Shown here: in pieces, positions 26,255 through 36,041 of the stretch
How the letters are laid out: every line of letters begins with the position of its first letter
Numbering within the stretch: position 1 is the stretch's first letter
Assembly: GCA_015069095.1 (NCBI GenBank)
Contig: SVJH01000013.1
Location: 1-60,402 of the forward strand
Direction of reading: 5' to 3'
Length of the DNA: 60,402 nt
DNA from: Oscillospiraceae bacterium
Lineage (GTDB): Bacteria; Bacillota; Clostridia; UMGS1810
Notes under the pieces: model-generated
Database searches by the model: none
What the model was told of the DNA's origin: nothing
The model's input: the letters and a program-made list of their open reading frames with translations, nothing else
Made by a program: the position numbers and the translations under genes

Positions 26255-27102
26255 TGCATTTGATATACGAAAACAAATACGGCATTGTAAGTATGGGAAA
26301 CACATCGGACAGATGGCGTATTATTGATATAAAAGGACTTAATCTTACAGACAAAACTTACAGCGTTATAAGATATGCCGCATTTGGCGGTCAGGAAACA
26401 GTTTATACGTCATCAGACGCCAGAATTATTACTGTTTCGGGCGATGTTTACAGCGAAAATCTTAAAGAAGAAATGGAAAGAGCGCTAAGAATTTTTAATG
26501 AAGAAGGCTCGCTTTCTGTAATATCAAAAGATAAACAACGTCTTATAAAATGCTCAAGAATAACATTTAACGAAGTAGAAAGAATGGGCTCGTATTTAAA
26601 ATTCACATTGCAGTTTATTTGCGATAATCCTTACTTTTTTGACCTCTTCCCTACCGTTACAGGCGTTTTTGATACAACGGGACTTTTAAAAACATCTTTT
26701 ACGCTTCCGTGTACTTTTTCAACAAGAAACAACAAAAGATATATTGTAAATCAGGGAGATATAAATACTGAACCGATATTTAAAATTTATCTTCAAAATG
26801 AAGCAGAACTTCAGCAGGGCGATGAACGCGGATATAAAATTACAAATCTTACAACCAACCAGATGATATGGCTTAAATATCAACTTTGTGAGGGCGAGGT
26901 TGTTACGATAGATATTCCCGGAAGAAGCATTGAAAGTAATATATACGGAAATATAATCATAAACATTTCTGACGATACTTTTTTAAACGATTTTACGCTT
27001 CAAAAAGGCGAAAATCTTATAAGTGTTTTAAATTACAATGCAAATGAAACAGTAAAGGTTGAATGTATTTACGACAATATGTACGTAGAGGCGGTGTATT
27101 AA
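26254..27102 (+). CDS. Phage distal tail protein (Dit-like)
   Basis: 282 residues. The pattern NTSDRWRIIDIKGLNLTD followed by SVIRYAAFGGQETVYTSSDARII and FNEVERMGSYLKFTLQFICDNPYF is typical of the Dit family that forms the hub at the tail tip. It starts in the TAATG of the tape-measure gene and ends directly before the Gp37-like gene. Confidence 0.82.
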   Translation: MHLIYENKYGIVSMGNTSDRWRIIDIKGLNLTDKTYSVIRYAAFGGQETVYTSSDARIITVSGDVYSENLKEEMERALRIFNEEGSLSVISKDKQRLIKCSRITFNEVERMGSYLKFTLQFICDNPYFFDLFPTVTGVFDTTGLLKTSFTLPCTFSTRNNKRYIVNQGDINTEPIFKIYLQNEAELQQGDERGYKITNLTTNQMIWLKYQLCEGEVVTIDIPGRSIESNIYGNIIINISDDTFLNDFTLQKGENLISVLNYNANETVKVECIYDNMYVEAVY

Positions 27103-28038
27103 ATGGATGATATACGTTTTTACGATTTTGACTTTAATCTATTAAATATTGAAAACAAGGCAAGTTATATAAACTGGACAATAAAATACAATGGTATAGG
27201 TACATTTGAAGCACACTTCCCTATAAAAAGCAAAATTTTAAAAACTGCTCTTGAAACCGATTATTTAATTGCTGTTCAGGGAGAAAATCAGGCAATAATA
27301 ACGGGCAAACAGGCAAATGAAAAACTTGTTTTATACGGAAGAACTCCAAACTGGCTTTTGACAAAAAGGGTAACACCAAAGTTTTCAAAAATAACGGGTA
27401 CACCGGAGGAAATATCAAGAAACATTGTTGAAGATGCATTTAGTGATGTTGAAAATTTTAAAACAGAAAAGTATGAAAACAGTTTTGAAAAGATAAATTT
27501 TTGGAGAAATGTGTATAATCCTACCGAAAAAGTTGTAAAAGAGTGTTTAGACAGAATTGGTGCAGGGCACATGGTAATTGCTGATGTAAAAAACAAAAAC
27601 TGGATTTACAAAATGCAGATGGGAAAGGTGCGCGACCTTATTATTTCATCAACCAATAAAAATGCGTATAACGAAACGTATACAGAGGATTTTCAGGACC
27701 ATGTAAACGGCGGATGGTATGAAAGTTATGCAGAAGATGACTCAGGCAGCAGTCAGTGGATGTACATAGAATCCGATAAAGAGGGAATTTACAAATGGAT
27801 TGGAGTTTTAGGCGGGCAGAGCGAGAGCGAGGCAAAAGACAGCCTTAACTCAAGAGAGTGGGAAAAGGAAATTTCGCTTGAAACAAAAGATGTAAAATAC
27901 AAAAAAGATTATTTTCTTGGCGATACCGTTAAACTTAAAGTGTGCTTCGGTAACTTTAAAACGACTATTTCAAAAAAAGTAAAAGGTGTTAAGATGGAAT
28001 ACGAAAACGGTATTTATACAGAAAATCCGATATTTTAA
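27103..28038 (+). CDS. Siphovirus Gp37-like tail protein
   Basis: 311 residues. MDDIRFYDFDFNLLNIENKASYINWTIKY and FEAHFPIKSKI match the ReqiPepy6 Gp37-like group encoded next to Dit. The GRTPNWLLTKRVTPKF stretch and YFLGDTVKLK near the end fit as well. It probably is a tail-hub or tail-associated component. The ATG directly follows the Dit stop. Confidence 0.75.
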   Translation: MDDIRFYDFDFNLLNIENKASYINWTIKYNGIGTFEAHFPIKSKILKTALETDYLIAVQGENQAIITGKQANEKLVLYGRTPNWLLTKRVTPKFSKITGTPEEISRNIVEDAFSDVENFKTEKYENSFEKINFWRNVYNPTEKVVKECLDRIGAGHMVIADVKNKNWIYKMQMGKVRDLIISSTNKNAYNETYTEDFQDHVNGGWYESYAEDDSGSSQWMYIESDKEGIYKWIGVLGGQSESEAKDSLNSREWEKEISLETKDVKYKKDYFLGDTVKLKVCFGNFKTTISKKVKGVKMEYENGIYTENPIF

Positions 28039-28058
28039 TTTTATGAAAGGATGATAAA

Positions 28059-28904
28059 ATGGGATATACTTACAGTTTTTCAGACGATGAAATATATGGT
28101 GCAAAAGATATAAACGATATTACAAAAAGACTTGTAACATCCGGTATTGAAGATGATTTTTCAGATGGAACGCCATACAACATAGGCAGGCTTAATATAA
28201 TATCGCAAAATATAGCAACAGAAGGCGTTGTTCCTGAAGATAACACATCGCTTAAAGTTGAGTATTTGGAAGAAGGAAAAATTAAAATCAATAAAGGTTG
28301 TGCTTTTTTAGAAAGCGGAAAAACATTTACAGTAGACGAAGAAGGAGTAATTTTGGATTTTTCGCCGACTGCTTTAAATTACGTTTACATAGAAGATAAC
28401 GATACGCTTTCAAAAATTATACCGCGCGCAAGTAACGAACTTCCCTTGGGATATGACTATCTTCTTTTGGCAACGGTGTCGACAAAAGGCGTTGTAACTG
28501 ACAAAAGAACGTTTGCAAAAGGAAAACTTCCTGGGTATATGAGCGACTTTAATACACCGAAAAGATTTACCGTAAATGTTGAAGATGAAGGCGAAATAGA
28601 AGTTGACATCGGAAGAAGCGATGCTAATTTTATTATGATTACAGAAAAGTATGACGACCTTACTTCAAACCCTTACGATTCTTTTGGTGTATGGAATAAG
28701 TTTGATGGTGAGTATCTTTATACAACAGGAAATATGAAAGGTGTAAGACGTGGTGATGGCGGTTTTTATTTAAGACCATATGGTACACAAAGTTATGTTC
28801 TTAAAGTTACTGTAGCCATTGAAGGAACAACGATGAAAGTTAATGTAACAAGAGCAGTGGAGGTTTCAAGAATAAAAACAAGGTTTGAAATTACAGTTAT
28901 GTAA
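28059..28904 (+). CDS. Last gene of the phage module, probable baseplate/receptor-binding protein
   Basis: 281 residues; begins MGYTYSFSDDEIYGAKDINDITKRLV. Beta-rich with no collagen repeats, long fibre, or enzyme motif. Proteins with a similar N-terminus follow Gp37-like genes in clostridial prophages and probably decorate the tail tip. AAAGGAT precedes the ATG. No holin or endolysin follows; the next gene is cellular with its own promoter. Confidence 0.6.
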   Translation: MGYTYSFSDDEIYGAKDINDITKRLVTSGIEDDFSDGTPYNIGRLNIISQNIATEGVVPEDNTSLKVEYLEEGKIKINKGCAFLESGKTFTVDEEGVILDFSPTALNYVYIEDNDTLSKIIPRASNELPLGYDYLLLATVSTKGVVTDKRTFAKGKLPGYMSDFNTPKRFTVNVEDEGEIEVDIGRSDANFIMITEKYDDLTSNPYDSFGVWNKFDGEYLYTTGNMKGVRRGDGGFYLRPYGTQSYVLKVTVAIEGTTMKVNVTRAVEVSRIKTRFEITVM

Positions 28905-28918
28905 CATTCAATTTTTTA

Positions 28919-28947
28919 TTGACTACTTTTTCAAAAAATAATATAAT
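28919..28947 (+). promoter_or_regulatory. Sigma-A promoter of the cytidylate-kinase-like gene
   Basis: TTGACT (28919-28924), 17 bp, TATAAT (28942-28947), starting only 14 bp after the last phage-type gene. It marks the right edge of the phage module. Confidence 0.85.
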
Positions 28948-28969
28948 AAAAGAAAAAGGGGTAATTTTC

Positions 28970-29584
28970 ATGCAGAAAAAAATCATCACAATAAGCAGAC
29001 AGTTTGCATGCGGAGGAAAAGAAATAGGAAAACTTGTTGCCAAAAAGTTAAATATAGATTTTTATGATAAAGAACTTCTTGCGATAGTTGCAAAAAAGAG
29101 CGGGTATGCTATTGAATTTTTAGAAGAAACGGGCGAATATGTAAATGCAAGTCTTTTGTTTAACGTTGCAACAAGTGCAATGGTAGGACATCGTCAGTTT
29201 GTGCAAAATCACGAAATGCCTCTTTCTGATAAAGTTTATGTGGCGCAGCATAACATAATAAAAGAACTCGCCGAAAAAGGCCCTTGTGTAATAATCGGAC
29301 GTGGTGCAGACAGCATACTTAAAGACAGAGATGACGTGTTTAATGTGTTTATCTGTGCTGATATGGATTTTAGAAAAGAACGCGCATTAAAATATCACAA
29401 AATGGAAGAAAAAAACCTTGAAAAAGAAATATTAAAGCGTGATAAAAAACGTGCAGCGCATTACAATCACTACTCCGACGGCACGTGGGGCGATGCAAGA
29501 AATTACCACTTAACACTAAACAGTTCAGTTTTTGGAATTGAAAAGTGTGCTGATATAATTTGTAATTTAATACAGGATATGTAA
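28970..29584 (+). CDS. Cytidylate kinase-like family protein
   Basis: 204 residues from the ATG at 28970 behind AAGGGG. It begins QKKIITISRQFACGGKEIGKLVAKKL: a P-loop-like nucleotide-kinase start in which the classical GKS/T is replaced by GGKEIG, the mark of the cytidylate kinase-like family (Cytidylate_kin2). GPCVIIGRGADSIL and RALKYHKMEEKNLEKEILKRDKKRAAHYNHY (lid region) agree. A role in nucleotide phosphorylation is likely but unproven; it differs from canonical Cmk. Own promoter and terminator. Confidence 0.85.
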   Translation: MQKKIITISRQFACGGKEIGKLVAKKLNIDFYDKELLAIVAKKSGYAIEFLEETGEYVNASLLFNVATSAMVGHRQFVQNHEMPLSDKVYVAQHNIIKELAEKGPCVIIGRGADSILKDRDDVFNVFICADMDFRKERALKYHKMEEKNLEKEILKRDKKRAAHYNHYSDGTWGDARNYHLTLNSSVFGIEKCADIICNLIQDM

Positions 29585-29590
29585 AAAAAC

Positions 29591-29622
29591 AAAACTATGA
29601 TAATTTTATTTATCATAGTTTT
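29591..29622 (+). terminator. Intrinsic terminator after the cytidylate-kinase-like gene
   Basis: Thirteen-bp A/T-rich stem (AAAACTATGATAA / TTATCATAGTTTT) with a 6-nt loop and a T tail. Confidence 0.88.
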
Positions 29623-29705
29623 TTTGTTGAAAAAATACACAAAAAATTACATAAAATTTTGTTGAATTTTTACGTCAAATTTATGCGTATTTATATTAAA
29701 TTTTA

Positions 29706-29734
29706 TTGACACATTTCGCGTTTTGTGGTATAAT
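29706..29734 (+). promoter_or_regulatory. Sigma-A promoter of the pyrimidine operon
   Basis: TTGACA (29706-29711), 17 bp, TATAAT (29729-29734). The leader is only about 25 nt, too short for a PyrR-type attenuator, and no hairpin or upstream peptide is visible in it. Confidence 0.9.
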
Positions 29735-29766
29735 ATGTTAGGTTGTTAAGAAAGGAGCGTAAATAA

Positions 29767-31041
29767 ATGAGTTTAGTACTACAAAACGGTAACGTATTCG
29801 TTAAAGACAGATTTGTTAAAACTAACGTATTTATTTGTGATGGTATTGTTGTTTCTATTTCCAATGATACTCCGCTTGACACTGATACTGTTTTTGATAT
29901 GGATAACTATTTTATTTTTCCCGGTTTTATTGATGTTCATACACATCTTAGAGAACCGGGATTTTTTTATAAGGAAACGGTAGAAAGCGGTACAAAAGCT
30001 GCAGCACACGGAGGATTTACGTCAATTTGCTCGATGCCGAATTTAAATCCTGTGCCTGACAGCGTGGAAAACATTAACAAACAACTTGATATAATAAAAA
30101 AAGATGCGCTCATTAACGTTTACCCTTATGGCTCAATTACAAAGGGCGAGGCGGGAAATGAACTTTCCGATATTTTCAAAATGCGAAACAGCGCAATTGC
30201 ATACTCTGATGACGGTCGTGGCGTTCAGTCGGACGATATGATGGAAAAGGCAATGGAAGAAGTAAAAAAAGTAAATAAAATTCTTGCAGCGCACTGTGAG
30301 GTGAATGACCTTTTAAACGGTGGTTACATTCACGATGGAGAGTATGCGCGCCTTCACAATCACAAAGGAATATGCTCAGAAAGTGAATATGCGCAGATTG
30401 CAAGAGATATTGAACTTGCTAAAAAAACTGGTGTAAAGTATCACGTTTGCCACATTTCAACAAAAGAGAGCGTTGAACTTATAAGGCAGGCAAAAAAAGA
30501 CGGTGTAGATATAACGTGCGAAACCGGTCCGCACTATCTTGTGTTTGACGATATGGATTTACAAGAAGACGGAAGATTTAAAATGAATCCTCCGATTCGC
30601 TCGAAAGAAGATAAAAAAGCACTTATTGAAGGAATAATAGACGGTACAATCGATATGATTGCAACAGACCACGCACCACATAGTGCAGAAGAAAAGTCGA
30701 AAGGGCTTGAAAAAAGCAATATGGGTGTTGTAGGACTTGAAACGTCTTTTGGTGTAATGTATACACACTTTGTTAAAACGGGAATAATTACGCTTGAAAA
30801 ACTTGTAAAGCTTTTAAATACAAATGCAAAAAAACGTTTTGGTATAGGAACTGAAATAAAAGTTGGCGATAAGGCTGACATAACAGTTTTTGATTTAAAC
30901 GAAGAATATAAAGTAAATCCCGATGAGTTTTTGTCTAAGGGCAAAAGCACTCCGTTTGAAGGGATGAATCTTTACGGTAAATGTAAAATGACAATTTGTA
31001 ACGGGAGGATAATATGGAACGAAATTTTAACAGAAAATTAG
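29767..31041 (+). CDS. pyrC: Dihydroorotase
   Basis: Cyclises carbamoyl aspartate to dihydroorotate, step 3 of pyrimidine synthesis. 424 residues, a type I amidohydrolase. The zinc ligands appear in DVHTHLREPG, AAHCEVND, CHISTKES and ATDHAPHS. AAAGGAG precedes the ATG. First gene of the pyr operon; its last 28 bp overlap carA. Confidence 0.95.
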   Translation: MSLVLQNGNVFVKDRFVKTNVFICDGIVVSISNDTPLDTDTVFDMDNYFIFPGFIDVHTHLREPGFFYKETVESGTKAAAHGGFTSICSMPNLNPVPDSVENINKQLDIIKKDALINVYPYGSITKGEAGNELSDIFKMRNSAIAYSDDGRGVQSDDMMEKAMEEVKKVNKILAAHCEVNDLLNGGYIHDGEYARLHNHKGICSESEYAQIARDIELAKKTGVKYHVCHISTKESVELIRQAKKDGVDITCETGPHYLVFDDMDLQEDGRFKMNPPIRSKEDKKALIEGIIDGTIDMIATDHAPHSAEEKSKGLEKSNMGVVGLETSFGVMYTHFVKTGIITLEKLVKLLNTNAKKRFGIGTEIKVGDKADITVFDLNEEYKVNPDEFLSKGKSTPFEGMNLYGKCKMTICNGRIIWNEILTEN

Positions 31042-32117
31042 TATTGGAAGACGGCAGCGAATATTATGGGTATGCGTTCGGTGCAAAAGTCGATAAAGTG
31101 TTGGAACTTGTTTTTAACACCTCAATGGTTGGATATCAGGAAGTTATATCAGACTTAACTTATGCAAATCAAATGGTTGTTATGACATACCCGATTATTG
31201 GAAGTTATGGTATAATAGACGAAGATATGGAAACAAAATCACCTGTTGCAGGCGGTCTTGTTGTAAGAGATTACAACGACAATCCTTCAAATTTCAGATA
31301 TACAAAAACACTTTCTGAAATACTTGAAGAAAACAACATCCCTGGAATATGGGGACTTGATACAAGAAAACTTACAAGAAATCTTCGTGATACAGGAACA
31401 AAAAAAGTTTATATCACAGATGCATCAACTCCAAAGGAAGAAGCACTTAAAATTATAGAAACAACACCTATAGAGCATGATGCCGTACAAAAATTAAGTT
31501 GTACAAAAAGATGGTACTCAAGAACAACAAATCCAAAATACAATGTTGTAATTGTTGACTGCGGTGTTAAAACAAGCCTTGTAAAAAGCATAAATAAATC
31601 AGGCTGTAACGTAACAGTTGTTCCTTACAACACAAGCGCAGACGAAATTTTAGGTATGCATCCTGACGGACTTCTTCTTTCTGACGGCCCTTCAGACCCG
31701 CACGATGCACAGGTTGTAATTGACCTTGTAAAAGAACTTAAAGGACGTCTTCCAATTTGCGGTGTAGGACTTGGACATCAGATAATAGGTCTTGCATACG
31801 GTGCAACAACAAGCAAATTAAAATTTGGACACAGAGGTTCAAATCATCCGATAAAAGATACAAGTACAGGAAAAATTATGATTCAATCTCAAAACCACGG
31901 TTATGTGATTGATAAAGACAGCGTAGAAAATACAGACCTTACAATTACACATATAAACATTTTAGATGGCACAATCGAAGGCGTTGAATGTAAAAAAGAC
32001 AATGTATTTTCAGTTCAGTATGAACCTGAAGATATCTTGGATGTAAAAGACACACAAAACACATACATTTTTGGAAAATTTATAAACATCATGAAGGAGG
32101 TAAAAGACAATGCCTAA
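31014..32117 (+). CDS. carA: Carbamoyl phosphate synthase small subunit with a degenerate glutaminase site
   Basis: Normally hydrolyses glutamine and passes ammonia to CarB. 367 residues, normal length: the CarA N-terminal domain (residues 1-150, [16 protein letters not shown]) and a class I amidotransferase domain. The nucleophile elbow, normally GICLGHQ, reads GVGLGHQ, so Gly252 replaces the catalytic Cys. The catalytic HPE reads EPE: Glu337 replaces His, while Glu339 is kept. Fold-level motifs ([11 protein letters not shown]) remain and the gene is intact and in-operon, so the subunit is probably structural or regulatory and the enzyme ammonia-dependent, as in mammalian CPS1. GGGAGG precedes the ATG; it overlaps carB by 8 bp. 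Confidence 0.93.
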   Translation: MERNFNRKLVLEDGSEYYGYAFGAKVDKVLELVFNTSMVGYQEVISDLTYANQMVVMTYPIIGSYGIIDEDMETKSPVAGGLVVRDYNDNPSNFRYTKTLSEILEENNIPGIWGLDTRKLTRNLRDTGTKKVYITDASTPKEEALKIIETTPIEHDAVQKLSCTKRWYSRTTNPKYNVVIVDCGVKTSLVKSINKSGCNVTVVPYNTSADEILGMHPDGLLLSDGPSDPHDAQVVIDLVKELKGRLPICGVGLGHQIIGLAYGATTSKLKFGHRGSNHPIKDTSTGKIMIQSQNHGYVIDKDSVENTDLTITHINILDGTIEGVECKKDNVFSVQYEPEDILDVKDTQNTYIFGKFINIMKEVKDNA

Positions 32118-35100
32118 AAGAACCGATATTAAAAAAGTACTTGTTATAGGAAGCGGTCCTATCGTAATCGGACAGGCTGCTGAATTTGACTACGCCGGTA
32201 CACAGGCGTGTCTTGCACTTAAAGAAGAAGGATATGAAGTTATACTTGTAAACTCAAACCCTGCAACAATTATGACAGATACATCTATTGCAGATAAAGT
32301 TTATATGGAACCTTTAACACTTGAATATGTTGCAAAAATTTTAAGATATGAACGTCCTGATGCTATTGTTCCGGGAATTGGCGGACAAACAGGACTTAAC
32401 CTTGCAATGCAACTTGAAAAGAAAGGTATACTTCATGAGTGTCAGGTTGAACTTTTAGGTACAAGCAGTGAAAGTATTGAAAGAGCAGAAGACAGAGAAC
32501 TGTTTAAAGAACTTTGTAAAAGCCTTGGCGAACCTGTACTTCCTTCAATCATCACATACTCTATTGAAGACGGTATAAAAGCCGCTGAAGAAATAGGATA
32601 CCCTGTTGTACTTCGTCCTGCGTTCACTCTTGGCGGAACAGGTGGCGGATTTGCCGATAACGAAGAAGAACTTAAAGAAATTATGAAAAATGCTCTTAAA
32701 CTTTCTCCTGTAAATCAGGTTCTTGTTGAAAAGAGCATAAAAGGATACAAAGAAATTGAATTTGAAGTAATGCGTGATGCAAATGATACTGCAATTACAA
32801 TCTGTTCTATGGAAAACGTTGACCCTGTTGGTATTCACACAGGCGACTCAATAGTTGTTGCACCAAGCCAGACTCTTGCAAGTAAAGAGTATAATATGCT
32901 AAGAGAAAGTGCACTTAAAATTATAAGAGAACTTAAAATTGCAGGCGGATGTAACGTACAGTTTGCACTTGACCCTCAGTCATTTGATTACTACTTAATC
33001 GAAGTTAACCCAAGGGTTTCACGTTCAAGTGCACTTGCATCAAAAGCAAGCGGATACCCTATTGCAAGAGTAACTGCAAAAGTTGCTGTAGGTATGAATC
33101 TTGATGAAATTATGCTTGCAAATACACCTGCGTCATTTGAACCTTCACTTGACTATGTTGTTGCAAAAGTTGCGCGCTTCCCGTTTGATAAATTTGCCGA
33201 TGCAAACAACAAACTTAGCACACAGATGAAAGCAACAGGCGAAGTTATGAGCATAGGAAGAACGCTTGAAGAATGTTTCTTAAAAGCAGTTCGCTCACTT
33301 GAAATCGGTGTTTGCCACATCTATATGAAAAAATTTGACAACATGGATACAAACGAAATGTTAACATATATCAAAGACGGCACAGACGACAGACTCTATG
33401 CTATCGGCGAACTTATAAGACGAGGCGTAGATATTGGTGTTATCTGTAATGCTACACAGATTGATATGCTGTTCCTTGACAAAATCAAAAATATTATCGA
33501 CTATGAAACAGTAGTTAAAAACAATAAATTTGATGAAACAGTTTTGTTTACTGCAAAAAGAATGGGCTTTTCTGATAAATTTATCTCTATGCTATGGGAA
33601 GCATCAGAAGATGAAGTATATTCTTTCAGAAAAGAAAAGAAAATGTTCCCTGTATACAAAATGATTGATACCTGTGCAAGTGAGTTTAAAAGTTATATTC
33701 CATACCTTTACTCAACTTATGAAGAAGAAAACGAATCGGTTGTAAGCGATAAAAAGAAAATTATCGTTCTTGGTTCAGGACCAATCAGAATCGGTCAGGG
33801 TGTTGAATTTGACTACTCAACAGTTCATGCAGTTACAACAATCAAAAATGCAGGATATGAATCAATTATCATAAACAACAATCCAGAAACAGTTTCAACA
33901 GACTATACAACAAGCGACAAACTTTACTTTGAACCTTTAACTGTTGAAGATGTTATGAACATTGTTGAACTTGAAAAACCGATGGGTGTTATAGCATCAC
34001 TTGGCGGACAGACTGCAATCAACCTTGCAGAACCGCTTATGAAACGCGGTGTTAAAATCATCGGTACAGATGTTGAAGCAATTGAAAAAGCAGAAAACAG
34101 AGATTCATTCGAAAAAATTATGAATGAACTTAAAATACCTCAGCCAAAAGGAAGAGCCGTTACAAAAATCGAAGACGGTGTTAATGCAGCTAAAGAGATT
34201 GGCTACCCTGTACTTGTAAGACCAAGTTACGTTCTTGGCGGACGTGCAATGCAGATTGTTGCTGATGAAAAGGCGCTTAGACATTACCTTAGAACTGCCG
34301 TTGAAATAGACGAAGATAAACCTGTACTTGTTGATAAATACATCGTTGGTAAAGAAGTTGAAGTTGACGCAGTTTGCGATGGTAAGTCGGTATTTATTCC
34401 TGGTATTATGGAACACGTTGAAAGAACAGGCGTTCACTCAGGCGACTCAATCAGCGTATATCCTTCGTTTAGTATTTCACAAAAAGTAAAAGATACAATC
34501 ATAGATTACACAAAACGTTTGGGACTTGGAATTGGAATTGTCGGACTTTATAACATTCAGTTTATCGTTGATGCAAAAGAAGATGTTTATGTTATTGAAG
34601 TAAACCCAAGATCATCAAGAACAGTACCATTTTTATCTAAATCAACAGGATATTCTCTTGCAGATATTGCAACACTTGCAATTCTTGGAAAAAGTCTTGA
34701 AGAACAGGGAATAACAGAAATTTATCCAAAAGAAAAAGATAAATGGTATGTAAAAGTGCCTGCGTTCTCATTCTCAAAACTAAGAGGTCTTGACGCTTAT
34801 CTTTCTCCTGAAATGAAATCAACAGGCGAAGCAATAGGCTACGATAAAAAACTTACAAGAGCACTTTATAAAGCACTTCAGTCATCTGGAATGCACGTTG
34901 TAAATTATGGCACGATTTTTGTTACAATTGCCGATAAAGACAAAGAAGAAGCACTTCCGCTTGTAAAAAGATTTTACGAACTTGGATTTAATATCGAAGC
35001 AACAAAAGGAACTGCTGCTTTCCTTAAAAAACACGGCATAAGAACAAAAGAAAGAGCAAAAATAAGAGAAGGCAATGAAGAAATACTTGAATCAATCAGA

Positions 35101-35289
35101 AAAGGTTATGTAAGTTACGTTATCAACACCCGTGAAATCAACAGCGTAAACGGTGAAAGCGACGGATATAAAATAAGACAGTGCGCAGTTGAAAACAACG
35201 TAACAATGTTTACAGCGCTTGATACTGTAAAAGTACTTCTTGATGTTTTGGAAGAAACAACAATTACAATTTCTACAATAGATTCCTAA
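32110..35289 (+). CDS. carB: Carbamoyl phosphate synthase large subunit
   Basis: Makes carbamoyl phosphate from bicarbonate, ammonia and two ATP. 1059 residues, normal length: two homologous ATP-grasp halves, each opening with a GSGPI nucleotide-binding turn ([18 protein letters not shown] and [17 protein letters not shown]), metal-binding loops [15 protein letters not shown] and [15 protein letters not shown], an oligomerisation domain between, and a C-terminal MGS-like allosteric domain (about 930-1059). AAGGAGG lies inside carA. All expected motifs are present, so only the glutaminase partner looks impaired. Confidence 0.97.
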   Translation: MPKRTDIKKVLVIGSGPIVIGQAAEFDYAGTQACLALKEEGYEVILVNSNPATIMTDTSIADKVYMEPLTLEYVAKILRYERPDAIVPGIGGQTGLNLAMQLEKKGILHECQVELLGTSSESIERAEDRELFKELCKSLGEPVLPSIITYSIEDGIKAAEEIGYPVVLRPAFTLGGTGGGFADNEEELKEIMKNALKLSPVNQVLVEKSIKGYKEIEFEVMRDANDTAITICSMENVDPVGIHTGDSIVVAPSQTLASKEYNMLRESALKIIRELKIAGGCNVQFALDPQSFDYYLIEVNPRVSRSSALASKASGYPIARVTAKVAVGMNLDEIMLANTPASFEPSLDYVVAKVARFPFDKFADANNKLSTQMKATGEVMSIGRTLEECFLKAVRSLEIGVCHIYMKKFDNMDTNEMLTYIKDGTDDRLYAIGELIRRGVDIGVICNATQIDMLFLDKIKNIIDYETVVKNNKFDETVLFTAKRMGFSDKFISMLWEASEDEVYSFRKEKKMFPVYKMIDTCASEFKSYIPYLYSTYEEENESVVSDKKKIIVLGSGPIRIGQGVEFDYSTVHAVTTIKNAGYESIIINNNPETVSTDYTTSDKLYFEPLTVEDVMNIVELEKPMGVIASLGGQTAINLAEPLMKRGVKIIGTDVEAIEKAENRDSFEKIMNELKIPQPKGRAVTKIEDGVNAAKEIGYPVLVRPSYVLGGRAMQIVADEKALRHYLRTAVEIDEDKPVLVDKYIVGKEVEVDAVCDGKSVFIPGIMEHVERTGVHSGDSISVYPSFSISQKVKDTIIDYTKRLGLGIGIVGLYNIQFIVDAKEDVYVIEVNPRSSRTVPFLSKSTGYSLADIATLAILGKSLEEQGITEIYPKEKDKWYVKVPAFSFSKLRGLDAYLSPEMKSTGEAIGYDKKLTRALYKALQSSGMHVVNYGTIFVTIADKDKEEALPLVKRFYELGFNIEATKGTAAFLKKHGIRTKERAKIREGNEEILESIRKGYVSYVINTREINSVNGESDGYKIRQCAVENNVTMFTALDTVKVLLDVLEETTITISTIDS

Positions 35290-35306
35290 TTGAAAGGATG
35301 AAAAAA

Positions 35307-36041
35307 TTGAAACAGTCTTTATTTAAGATTTGCGAAAATATATGCATTGCAAAAGATATTTATAAAATGGTGCTTGAGGGCGATACATCAGCCCTTGTAG
35401 CACCGGGACAGTTTATCAATATAAAAATTGACGGCTTGTTTTTAAGACGACCTATTTCTGTTTGTGATTACGATGATAAAACAATCACAATTATCTACAA
35501 GGTTGTAGGACGTGGCACAGAAAAAATGAAAGATATGAAACCAAATGAAGAACTTGATATTTTAACAGGTCTTGGTAATGGTTTTGACATATCAAATACA
35601 GATAAAAAAGCACTTTTAATCGGCGGCGGAGTTGGTACTCCTCCAATGTATAACCTTGCAAAAGAGTTAATAAAAAAAGGAAAAGACGTAACAGTTATTT
35701 TAGGTTTTGCATCAAAAGAAGACGTTTTTTACGAAGAAGAATTTAAAAAACTTGGTTCGAGTGTTTTTGTTGCAACAAATGACGGAACATATGGTACAAA
35801 AGGCTTTGTAACAGATGTTATGAAAAATATAGAAGGATATGATTATTTTTATACCTGTGGACCTGAGCCGATGCTAAAAGCAGTTTACAATGCAACAAAC
35901 ACAAGTGGCGAACTTAGTTTTGAAGAAAGAATGGGCTGCGGATTTGGTGCTTGTATGGGATGCTCATGCAAAACAAAATACGGCAACAAACGTATTTGTA
36001 AAGATGGTCCTGTGCTTAAAAAGGAGGAAATTATATGGTAG
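35307..36041 (+). CDS. pyrK: Dihydroorotate dehydrogenase B electron transfer subunit
   Basis: FAD and [2Fe-2S] subunit that passes electrons from PyrD to NAD+. 244 residues from TTG at 35307, 9 bp after AAAGGA; an in-frame ATG at 35298 abuts that site. The flavin domain has RRPISVCDYD, the NAD domain LLIGGGVGTPPMYNLA, and the C-terminus the cluster motif GCGFGACMGCSCKT ... RICKDGP. It overlaps pyrD by 7 bp. Confidence 0.94.
   Translation: MKQSLFKICENICIAKDIYKMVLEGDTSALVAPGQFINIKIDGLFLRRPISVCDYDDKTITIIYKVVGRGTEKMKDMKPNEELDILTGLGNGFDISNTDKKALLIGGGVGTPPMYNLAKELIKKGKDVTVILGFASKEDVFYEEEFKKLGSSVFVATNDGTYGTKGFVTDVMKNIEGYDYFYTCGPEPMLKAVYNATNTSGELSFEERMGCGFGACMGCSCKTKYGNKRICKDGPVLKKEEIIW

Noticed and set aside
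16673-28970. Attachment sites of an integrated prophage
   Set aside because: I found no direct repeat flanking the module and no tRNA at either edge, and no integrase gene is present.
29735-29766. Attenuator or riboswitch ahead of pyrC
   Set aside because: The leader is too short and has no hairpin.
31758-31760. Cys249 of CarA as a replacement nucleophile
   Set aside because: It lies three residues before the elbow position, where it could not sit on the nucleophile turn, and the catalytic His is missing too.
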